Positions 24,742-31,769 of a stretch of DNA of 32,183 nt are shown here, in pieces. The DNA lies in contig CALUOV010000013.1 in NCBI GenBank assembly GCA_944322275.1, forward strand, positions 1-32,183. The letters run 5' to 3'. A program made the position numbers and the translations under genes. The notes beneath the pieces were generated by a model. The model did not search any database and was not told the origin of the DNA. It worked only from the letters and a program-made list of their open reading frames with translations. The DNA is from an uncultured Bacteroides sp. (GTDB taxonomy: Bacteria > Bacteroidota > Bacteroidia > Bacteroidales > Bacteroidaceae). Each line of letters begins with the position of its first letter. The first letter of the stretch is position 1.

Positions 24742-27700
24742 TTAGAAACCTACTTGAACACCGAAGCTGATGGTACGCTTGGGAGGATATGCGTCAGAGA
24801 TGTACTCTGAATCGTAGTACTTAGGCACCTTGGAGATAGTGAACAGGTTGTAACCCGATACGTTGATTCTTACTTTCTCCAGACCGATCTTCTCTACCCA
24901 CTTCTTGGGGAAGGTGTAACCCAGCACGGCTTGTTTCAGTTTGAAGTAAGCGGCGTTCAATAGATAACCGGTCTGCTCATAGCTTTCAAAACCAGAACCA
25001 TACATTGGGAATTCTGCATCTGTACGATCGGGGGTCCAAGAATTGTCGTACATTTTTTGAGAACCTGCACCATTACCCCAATAGCTGGAAGTGTCAGAAA
25101 TCCAATAATCACGTTTGCCCAAACCTTGGAACATCAAGTCGAGGTCGAAACCTTTGTACTGGAAATTGGCCGTAAGATTATAACGATAACGCGGTGTGTT
25201 ATTACCGATAACCTTGCGGTCGCCCGGGTCACCGATAGTGGACTCACCTGAATTGATTACACCATCGTGATTAAGATCTTGGTACCATACATAGCCCGGA
25301 TAAGCCTGTCCACCCTTGAAATATGTACCGTGATAAATCGGTTTACCGTTGGCACCCATTACAAGGTTACCGTTAGCATCCAGTTCGAAGTCTTCCTTTT
25401 GCAGGATACCGCCCGTCACATAACCCCAGATTTCACCAACTTCCATACCGGCATACAACTGACCGTCGGCAATCTTTCCGGTCGGGTTAGACGGATAGCT
25501 AATAACCTTGGCATGGTCATCGGACAAAGCTACACCTACACTGTAAGAGAAGCCGTTTGCCAAACGGTCCGACCATTTGGCCTGGATTTCAAAACCGGTA
25601 GTCTTCAGTTCACCGGCATTTTCGTACGGCAGGTCATCGTCACCAATCAGAGCCGGATATTCCTTACCACCCGGAATCAAAATGTCTGTTACCCTTCTTT
25701 CGAAGATATCGGCTGTCAACGTCAGACGGTTGTTCAAGAACGTAAAGTCGAAACCGAGGTTCTTTGTCGTAGATTTCTCCCACGTCAGGTACGGATTAAT
25801 CAAAGACGGAGTAGAGATACCGGTCGGATAACGGGAACCATCAAACAAGAAGTACCCCTCTACCAAGTTAAACACAGACTGATAGGGATAGCGACTGGTT
25901 GGCTGGCTACCCAAACGTCCCCAAGAGAGACGGATCTTGAAGTTGTCCAACCAACTCTGGGACCAATCCATGAATTTTTCTTCCGACACGCGCCAACCCA
26001 AGGAGAAAGTCGGGAAGGTCTGGTAACGGGAATCCTTCGGGAATCTGGAACTACCGTCGTAGCGTACGTCGAACTCAAAGAGATATTTGCCCATGTAGTT
26101 ATACATCAAACGGCCGAACAAAGCGCGAGCAGCTACTACATAGTGAGTATTGGAAGAAGTATTAGCGGTTACGTCTTCTACCAAACTCGGATTAATGATG
26201 TTCGGGTCAAGCAAACGAGTCAGCGAAAGCTCCGTACCAGCATATGTTTCCCGTTCTTGGTTGAAACCTAACAAAGCAGACACGTTGTGCTTCTCGGCAA
26301 ACGTCTGATTGTAATCCGCATAAATATTGAACGAATAATTATCTTGGTTATAGCGGTTTACATACGCATCGTTAGTAGTAGCCCAACGGTTTTCCAATGC
26401 CGTCCATGAGTTGAACACACGAGACTGTGCCGGGTGGGTTCTCTCCCGCTGGTAGGTAGTCGGAGTGAATGAGAAATCACCCTTTATCTTCAATATTTTC
26501 GGCAAAATAGTAAACTCCGGACTGATAGAAAGAATCATCTTGCGACGGGATGTCTTGTCGCGACCGCCTGCATAAAGGTAGCTCACAGGGTTCTCTGTCG
26601 GATAGTTGGGCAGAGGATCGTCCGGACCTGTCAATACGGGCTGATAGACGTAGTTTTCAGGATAGTAAGCCTTGGCGTCATGCCAAAGGTTTGCGCCCAA
26701 GGTCTGTTGCGTAGGAGATTCGTTGTCCAACACGTTGTACGAAGCTTTGGCACCTACCGTAAACCAATCGGTCACCTTGGCATTGATGCCCAGCATAGCG
26801 TTGTAACGCTTGTAACGGTCGGTACGGATTTCGTACATACCCCGCTGGTCCTGATAGCCCAACGAAACGTAGTAGCTGATGCGGTCACCGCCACCCTGGA
26901 TGGAGACGTTGTGCTTCTGGGTCGTAGTCCAGTCCTTCACTAATTCTTCATACGGATTGGTGTTGCCTACCCATTGGATGGCATCGCCACGCATAAAGTA
27001 AGGCTTGTTGTTCACAGGGTCTTGCATGTAAGCCCACATGTGGTCCAGTACTTCCTGATCGTCCTGCGAATACTGGGTCGTCTCATACGTCCACAAGTCA
27101 CGGTCCATGCCTGCCTTATAAATATAGTAGGAATCCAAAATGTCCGGCAATGCATACGGCTGGTCGAGGGCAATCTCGTATGAATAGTTCACTCTCGCCT
27201 TCTGTTGGTAGTGACCGGACTTGGTCGTTACCAAAATCACACCGAACGTGGCACGCGTACCGTAGATAGCGGCAGCGGAGGCGTCCTTCAGGAAGGACAT
27301 GTTGTCGATGTCGTTGGGGTTCAGCTGATTCAAGTCGTCCTGCGTGATTTCCACACCGTCCAACAATATCAACGGAGAACCGGAAACGACATCAAATTTG
27401 TTCTTGTCATCGTTCGATGTACCGCGTTGACGGAATGTCGTAGCACCACGAATATTCATTTGCGGTACATTGGTCGGGTCACCACCATTAATCGTAACGT
27501 TCAAACCCGGCACCATACCCTGCAACGCTTGTCCTACGCTGGACACGGGGCGTGCCTCCAAAGCCTCGGCATTAACAGAAGCCACGGAAGCGGTCAGGTT
27601 TTCCTTCTTTTGCGACTGGAAACCAATGACTACCACCTCGTCAATCATTTCCGAGTCTTCCTTCAGTACGACATCAATCGTACTCTTACCGCCTACAGTA

Positions 27701-28032
27701 ATCTCCTGCGACTGATATCCCACGAAAGAGAATATCAATACCGCATCATTACCCGACACGTTCAACGTGTATTTACCATCGATGTCGGTGATGGTACCGT
27801 TGCCGGTGCCTTTCACCTGGATGGTCACGCCAATCATCGGTTCACCCGTGGCATCTTTCACTACACCGGTTACCGTCCGGTTCTGCTGTACAGCCTCAGA
27901 TGCGAACACGCCCCCCCCCGTAGCGGGAAGAGCCTTCGAATAACCATTCCCTATCACACAGGACAGGAGCAAGAAGAAAAGCGCACCTCGGTGAACCTTT
28001 CTTGTCGTGAATAGCTCTTTCACATTTTTCAT
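24742..28032 (-). CDS. SusC/RagA-family TonB-dependent outer membrane transporter
   Basis: 1096 residues: signal sequence (about 1-32), carboxypeptidase-D-like regulatory domain (about 53-124, VTGVVKDATGEPMIGVTIQVKGT), TonB box DEVVVIGF (131-138), plug domain (about 145-260, with RGATTFRQRGTSND and SFLKDASAAAIYGTRATFGVILVTTK) and a 22-strand barrel ending in FGVQVGF. There is no STN domain, so it is not one of the anti-sigma-linked SusC proteins; regulation by the HTCS fits. It imports oligosaccharides with energy from TonB-ExbBD. Oddity: residues T38-G39-G40-G41, between signal and mature domain, are encoded by a run of nine G (27919-27911), which could slip in replication. First gene of the SusC-SusD-lipoprotein operon. 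Confidence 0.97.
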   Translation of the reverse strand: MKNVKELFTTRKVHRGALFFLLLSCVIGNGYSKALPATGGGVFASEAVQQNRTVTGVVKDATGEPMIGVTIQVKGTGNGTITDIDGKYTLNVSGNDAVLIFSFVGYQSQEITVGGKSTIDVVLKEDSEMIDEVVVIGFQSQKKENLTASVASVNAEALEARPVSSVGQALQGMVPGLNVTINGGDPTNVPQMNIRGATTFRQRGTSNDDKNKFDVVSGSPLILLDGVEITQDDLNQLNPNDIDNMSFLKDASAAAIYGTRATFGVILVTTKSGHYQQKARVNYSYEIALDQPYALPDILDSYYIYKAGMDRDLWTYETTQYSQDDQEVLDHMWAYMQDPVNNKPYFMRGDAIQWVGNTNPYEELVKDWTTTQKHNVSIQGGGDRISYYVSLGYQDQRGMYEIRTDRYKRYNAMLGINAKVTDWFTVGAKASYNVLDNESPTQQTLGANLWHDAKAYYPENYVYQPVLTGPDDPLPNYPTENPVSYLYAGGRDKTSRRKMILSISPEFTILPKILKIKGDFSFTPTTYQRERTHPAQSRVFNSWTALENRWATTNDAYVNRYNQDNYSFNIYADYNQTFAEKHNVSALLGFNQERETYAGTELSLTRLLDPNIINPSLVEDVTANTSSNTHYVVAARALFGRLMYNYMGKYLFEFDVRYDGSSRFPKDSRYQTFPTFSLGWRVSEEKFMDWSQSWLDNFKIRLSWGRLGSQPTSRYPYQSVFNLVEGYFLFDGSRYPTGISTPSLINPYLTWEKSTTKNLGFDFTFLNNRLTLTADIFERRVTDILIPGGKEYPALIGDDDLPYENAGELKTTGFEIQAKWSDRLANGFSYSVGVALSDDHAKVISYPSNPTGKIADGQLYAGMEVGEIWGYVTGGILQKEDFELDANGNLVMGANGKPIYHGTYFKGGQAYPGYVWYQDLNHDGVINSGESTIGDPGDRKVIGNNTPRYRYNLTANFQYKGFDLDLMFQGLGKRDYWISDTSSYWGNGAGSQKMYDNSWTPDRTDAEFPMYGSGFESYEQTGYLLNAAYFKLKQAVLGYTFPKKWVEKIGLEKVRINVSGYNLFTISKVPKYYDSEYISDAYPPKRTISFGVQVGF
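27911..27919 (-). repeat. Nine-G homopolymer in the susC coding start
   Basis: Nine C on the plus strand, read as nine G in susC codons 38-41 (Thr-Gly-Gly-Gly). It lies about 114-122 bases into the gene, in a linker where an extra or missing base would shift the frame before any folded domain. Mononucleotide G runs of this length are typical of slippage-prone contingency sites in other bacteria. Confidence 0.85.
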
Positions 28033-28110
28033 AATAATTTTAAGTAAACATTATAAAACAACTATATTAAAAGCACACAAGATTCAGCAAGAATGCTAAA
28101 ATCTCGGCCG

Positions 28111-28171
28111 CAAAATTAAGAAAATGTAAAATAGAGGCTTTACTCAAATAGACATTTCTTTTGCTCTAAAT
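28111..28171 (-). promoter_or_regulatory. Predicted HTCS operator-promoter of susC (site B)
   Basis: On the minus strand the half-sites TTAGAGCAAA (28169-28160) and TTTGAGTAAA (28148-28139) repeat with a 21-bp period. TAATTTTG (28118-28111), a perfect TAnnTTTG -7 box, follows at the same distance as in the sister sites at 15031 and 20971. The region where TTTG should stand for the -33 element is taken up by the end of the box. The start codon is about 80 bp downstream. Confidence 0.72.
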
Positions 28172-28448
28172 CACATCCAACTATAGATTATTGACATTCA
28201 ACGTTTTACAATTAAAAAAATATTTCAAAAGGCTATATTTTTCTAATTTTCATCGAATGAAGCCGACTGTTTATCCTCAAAAAGCAAGCTTAAAAAAAGA
28301 GATTTCTAGCACGAAAAGGAAGAATTTATACTATACATCTCTCCGTTTCTGTCTACGAATCGAATGCATAAAAAGTTTTTTTCCTCAAAAGATGCCACTT
28401 CTACCACAGCATATTATATTATATATAAATGCAACTATACTTCAACCG

Positions 28449-28502
28449 CCATAGAAGCCAAATGAAATGGCCATAGAAGCCAGTTGAAATGGCTGTTGAA
28501 GC
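28449..28502. repeat. 22-bp direct repeats upstream of the GH95-like gene
   Basis: Two full units (28449-28470 and 28471-28492) both read CCATAGAAGCCA, three or four varying bases, then GAAATGG. A third, partial unit (CTGTTGAAGC) follows. Each unit begins CCAT and ends ATGG, so neighbouring units meet in the palindrome ATGGCCAT. The unit length equals that of the array at 6854 but the sequence is different. Confidence 0.7.
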
Positions 28503-28680
28503 TTACTTACTTTGCCTCTCATCTTATGCTTTGGCAAATTGCGGGCATTCATTATGGCAAAACTCATTCTGGCTGATGCGACAAATGAATTTAGAGGCAC
28601 GCAGATAACAAAGATAAGAGTCAAATATAAATGTATAAATGGTACAAAATCGGGTTTTAATAGGACAATATCGACATTTA

Positions 28681-28712
28681 TTTGGATAAGTCACTTTTCA
28701 TGCTTAATTTTG
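28681..28712 (+). promoter_or_regulatory. Consensus promoter of the GH95-like gene
   Basis: TTTG (28681-28684), 20 bp, TAATTTTG (28705-28712): a complete Bacteroides primary promoter at normal spacing, 82 bp before the start codon at 28794. No HTCS-type direct repeat is attached. Confidence 0.7.
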
Positions 28713-28793
28713 ACCCGCTGTATTGTTAATATTCAACTTTCGCAAGCTTAAGCCGATTGAGCACTTGTGAAACTTAAATTAAAACGATTACCA

Positions 28794-31169
28794 ATGAAAC
28801 TTTTTAATGTCAAGAACATAGTGTACGGCCTGTTGGCGATGGCCGTAGCCTGTGGAGTTCCTGCGGAAGCACGAGAGAAAGCTCCAAGCAAAGCAACCAC
28901 CGAACAGATGGATTGGGAAACTTTTTTAAGCCAGCATGACATGCGCTGGAACCGACTGACAGCAGACCCAATAGAACGTTCGGCAGACGGACAACTGCGC
29001 ACAGGTTACTATGCAGGCGCCATTATGGGAAACGGCCTGCTGGGAACCAACCTTTATAAACTGACGGACAATGTCTACCGCCTGAACGTGGGACGGAGCG
29101 ATGTGACCGAAGCCCGGTCGCCTTACGATCTCTTCAATTCGGCACGCCTGCCCATCGGCTACTTCACTCTGCGCACGCAAGGCAATGTGACTTCAGAAAG
29201 CATGACACTTTCCCTTTATGATGCCATCACGCGAGGAACATTCCAAACGGACAAAGGACAGATAGACTTCAAAACGTATGTACACGCCAACAAGAATTAC
29301 ATTGTATTTGAGACGGAAGCGACCGGTGAAGAGACGGATTATGTGTGGGACTTCATTCCACAGGAAGCCATCAGCCCCCGTTATTGTATCAATGGCACAG
29401 CACCTGATGGCTACCTGAACCGGGAAGGGAAATCCAACCCGGCTCCGGAAAGGCACACACGCAACGGCGTAAACCTGTCGGTACAGAAACTGGTAACCGA
29501 CACCACATTTCAAACAGTGGCAAGAGTATACGTTGTAGGATGGAAAGAAGTGCAGGAGGGCAACAAACGGCGCATTGTGGCCACGGTGTCGCAAGAAAGC
29601 CGTGAGCAGAATGCCATAGCTTCCGCCATACGCACCGTTCAGGAAGGACTCAAACAAGCATCCGGACAACTGGAAAACGAGCATACGACATGGTGGCATG
29701 ACTTCTACCGGAAAACAGCTTTTGTCACCTTCCCCGATAAACGGTTTGAAAGTTTCTATTGGGCACAATACTATAAATTTGCTTCCACCGCACGACCCGG
29801 CAAACCTGTCGTAGACCTGCAAGGAGTGTGGCCGACATGGGACACGCCCTGGACCGCCATCTGGATGAATCTGAATATCCAGTTGACTTATTCCTGGCAA
29901 GCGAAAGCCAACCTGGGCGAACTGGCGCAACCTTTATGGGACGCATTGTGGAACAACCGTGATAACTTGCGCCGCAACGTGACTGACATTGCCGGTCAAG
30001 AGACCTGGGTGGATGCCGCCTGCCTGCCTCGTACGGCAACCTACGATTTCCACGCCCCTCTTGACCCAGCCGCAACCGTTGACAACAATCAATATGAAGT
30101 AGGCAACCTGACCTGGACTTTGTTCTACTACTGGCAACATTGTCTGGCATACGGCGACACCCGACAACTGACAGAGAGGCTGTTCCCACTGCTGAAGGCC
30201 GCAGTCAACCTGTTCTTCCATATCCGTACCGAACACAACGGCAAATACGGGCTGCCGCCGACAGCCTCACCGGAATACACAAAAAGCAACGTCGGCCCCA
30301 ACGCCACTTATGACCTCGCCAATCTGCGCTGGGGATTGCAGACTCTGATTGACATTGACACGACCTATCACCTGAACGACCCCATGCTGCCTGAATGGAA
30401 AGACTTCCTGAATAATCTGGTAGACTTTCCCTACAGTGAGGAAACAGGATTCAAGGTCAGCGACAAGTATGAATTCATTGACACTTCTCACCGCCATTAC
30501 TCCCACCTGTTCATGATTTACCCCTATCACATGTTGGACTGGGAAAGCGCGAAAGACCGTCCAAGGATGGAGCTGAGTGTGAATCGATGGAAAGGGAACC
30601 AAGGATACTCACGAACCGGGAAAGCCGCTATGCTGGCCAGCAAAGGTGACGGAGACGGTGCTCTGGAACAAATGGAAATCTTCCTGCAACGGTTTGTCAA
30701 GCCTAATACGCTCTATGCGGAAACTGGTCCGGTCATCGAGACACCGATGGCGGCAGTCTCTACACTACACGAACTTTACATGCAAGACTGGGGAGATAAA
30801 ATCCGAGTATTCTACGGCACACCATCGGCTTGGAAAAACGCGTCATTCATCAACCTGCGCGCCAAAGGGGCTTTTCTCATAAGTGCCTCCAGGCAGGACG
30901 GAAAGAGTGTATTCATACAAGTGGAAAGTGAGAAAGGCGGATTATGCCGCCTGCAAACGGGTATGCCTTCAGAAAATATACAGGTTCAGAATACCCAAGG
31001 AGAGCCCATACAATTTACGTTGATGTCTGAAGAAAACGGTGTGATAGAAATTAACATGCAAGCCGGAGACGTGGTGCAGGTGACAGACAAAACAAGGAAA
31101 GCCGTCTATCCTGCCCCGCAGAAACATACCAAGAACGCAGATTTCTACTACGGAGACATCCAATCATAA
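28794..31169 (+). CDS. GH95-like glycoside hydrolase (alpha-L-fucosidase/alpha-L-galactosidase family)
   Basis: 791 residues from ATG 28794, which opens a signal peptide (MKLFNVKNIVYGLLAMAVACGVPAEA); ATG 28767 adds nine residues. An N-terminal beta domain (about 60-260) is followed by an alpha/alpha barrel. GH95 landmarks are recognisable but altered: LQGVWPTWDTPWT, N359-L-N361 in WMNLNIQLTYSW (normally NIN.QMNYW), E494 in ASPEYTKS (normally SPEN) and SHRHYSHLFMIYP (565-577). The asparagine pair and the glutamate correspond to the residues used by inverting GH95 fucosidases, so catalysis is likely kept while the sugar pocket may differ. It is transcribed away from susC from a constitutive-type promoter and has its own terminator. 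The exact substrate is open: fucose, L-galactose or another terminal sugar. Confidence 0.82.
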   Translation: MKLFNVKNIVYGLLAMAVACGVPAEAREKAPSKATTEQMDWETFLSQHDMRWNRLTADPIERSADGQLRTGYYAGAIMGNGLLGTNLYKLTDNVYRLNVGRSDVTEARSPYDLFNSARLPIGYFTLRTQGNVTSESMTLSLYDAITRGTFQTDKGQIDFKTYVHANKNYIVFETEATGEETDYVWDFIPQEAISPRYCINGTAPDGYLNREGKSNPAPERHTRNGVNLSVQKLVTDTTFQTVARVYVVGWKEVQEGNKRRIVATVSQESREQNAIASAIRTVQEGLKQASGQLENEHTTWWHDFYRKTAFVTFPDKRFESFYWAQYYKFASTARPGKPVVDLQGVWPTWDTPWTAIWMNLNIQLTYSWQAKANLGELAQPLWDALWNNRDNLRRNVTDIAGQETWVDAACLPRTATYDFHAPLDPAATVDNNQYEVGNLTWTLFYYWQHCLAYGDTRQLTERLFPLLKAAVNLFFHIRTEHNGKYGLPPTASPEYTKSNVGPNATYDLANLRWGLQTLIDIDTTYHLNDPMLPEWKDFLNNLVDFPYSEETGFKVSDKYEFIDTSHRHYSHLFMIYPYHMLDWESAKDRPRMELSVNRWKGNQGYSRTGKAAMLASKGDGDGALEQMEIFLQRFVKPNTLYAETGPVIETPMAAVSTLHELYMQDWGDKIRVFYGTPSAWKNASFINLRAKGAFLISASRQDGKSVFIQVESEKGGLCRLQTGMPSENIQVQNTQGEPIQFTLMSEENGVIEINMQAGDVVQVTDKTRKAVYPAPQKHTKNADFYYGDIQS

Positions 31170-31179
31170 CAACAGCTAT

Positions 31180-31227
31180 TGGCGGAGTTAAATATGCACT
31201 CATTTAATTCCGCCATTTCATTTTTTT
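31180..31227 (+). terminator. Rho-independent terminator of the GH95-like gene
   Basis: TGGCGGA-G-TTAAAT pairs with ATTTAA-T-TCCGCCA (31180-31193 and 31202-31215) with a single internal mismatch and an 8-base loop, then TTTCATTTTTTT. It begins 11 bp after the stop codon and marks the right border of the PUL. Confidence 0.88.
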
Positions 31228-31231
31228 CTCT

Positions 31232-31239
31232 TACCTTTG
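31232..31239 (+). promoter_or_regulatory. -7 box of the metal-efflux operon
   Basis: TACCTTTG is a perfect TAnnTTTG, 30 bp before the His-rich gene and directly after the GH95 terminator's T-run. No TTTG is visible at -33, so a regulator may be required. Confidence 0.45.
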
Positions 31240-31268
31240 CGCCCGAACACAGTCAAGAAAACATTCTG

Positions 31269-31670
31269 ATGATACGCAGGCAAACCATCACACTTTTGTT
31301 ACTCTTCGTCAGCCTACTGACGTTGGCGGTACCCGTCATGCCTCATCATCACCATGCTGATGGAAACATCTGCCTGCGGCACGATTCAGCATCTTTACCT
31401 GCCGGCTCAACGTCTCATGCAAGTCATTCCCACTGCTGCCATAACCAAGGCTGTGTGGCCACCCACTACTTCCAGCGCACGCCCGTTGTACGCCAGCATG
31501 TGTCTGCCGACCAAGCGCAACGCTTAGTGACTGACTTCGCGATGTTTTTCCTGAAGCAAGACATCGCTTTGGATTCTTACCAATTTTACTCTTATTCTCC
31601 TTACATCGAATCGCTACACGGCACGTACATCGTACATGCCAAGGGAAGGCGCGCCCCGCCTGCTTTCTGA
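31269..31670 (+). CDS. Small His/Cys-rich exported protein (DUF6769-like)
   Basis: 133 residues from ATG 31269; a longer frame from 31179 would begin inside the terminator. One hydrophobic N-terminal segment (about 6-24) is either signal or anchor. Directly after it come PHHHHADG, then HDSASLP, SHASHSHCCHNQGC and THYF: a dense cluster of histidines and three cysteines fit for soft metal binding. The second half (VVRQHVSADQAQRLVTDFAMFFLKQDIALDSYQFYSYSPY) is without known motif. Proteins of this type precede CzcCBA/CusCBA-type efflux operons in Bacteroides. The RND adaptor gene follows 100 bp downstream, so a periplasmic metal chaperone or sensor is likely. The family assignment is from memory of context and layout. 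Confidence 0.72.
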   Translation: MIRRQTITLLLLFVSLLTLAVPVMPHHHHADGNICLRHDSASLPAGSTSHASHSHCCHNQGCVATHYFQRTPVVRQHVSADQAQRLVTDFAMFFLKQDIALDSYQFYSYSPYIESLHGTYIVHAKGRRAPPAF

Positions 31671-31709
31671 CCTCCGTCTGTTTGCAACCGAATTGCGAAC
31701 AAAACTCCC

Positions 31710-31717
31710 TACTTTTG
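31710..31717 (+). promoter_or_regulatory. Possible -7 box for the RND adaptor gene
   Basis: TACTTTTG fits TAnnTTTG and lies 53 bp before the adaptor start. The -33 region shows no TTTG at normal spacing. It may be a second, internal promoter of the metal-efflux unit. Confidence 0.3.
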
Positions 31718-31769
31718 CAGGCGAGGAAATAAAATCTTATCATTTAAGAAACTAAAAACACGAATCCTA

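Larger units (their letters stand above)
28033..28793. other. Divergent intergenic region between susC and the GH95-like gene
   Basis: 761 bp, very A/T-rich in the centre. It contains the HTCS box and -7 element of susC (28111-28171), a stretch of about 260 bp without supported features, a 22-bp direct repeat array (28449-28502), a long-range pair GCCTCT/AGAGGC (28514-28519 and 28593-28598), and the consensus promoter of the GH95-like gene (28681-28712). Short open frames in it have no recognisable features and A/T-rich content. Confidence 0.6.

Noticed and set aside
25267-26271. 334-codon open frame on the plus strand
   Set aside because: Antisense to susC, without domains or a supported start region.
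28191-28454. Short plus-strand frame of 87 codons in the susC/GH95-like gap
   Set aside because: Very A/T-rich, Lys/Phe-heavy product without family features; looks like chance in noncoding DNA.
28681-28712. Fourth HTCS box, because TTTGGATAA at 28681 resembles a half-site of site C
   Set aside because: No second half-site 21 bp away. The TTTG is better explained as the -33 element of a full promoter with TAATTTTG 20 bp downstream.
28442-28751. Short frames of 60 (minus) and 79 (plus) codons overlapping each other
   Set aside because: They cover the repeat array and the GH95-like promoter; no recognisable protein. A remnant of an old element is possible but cannot be supported.
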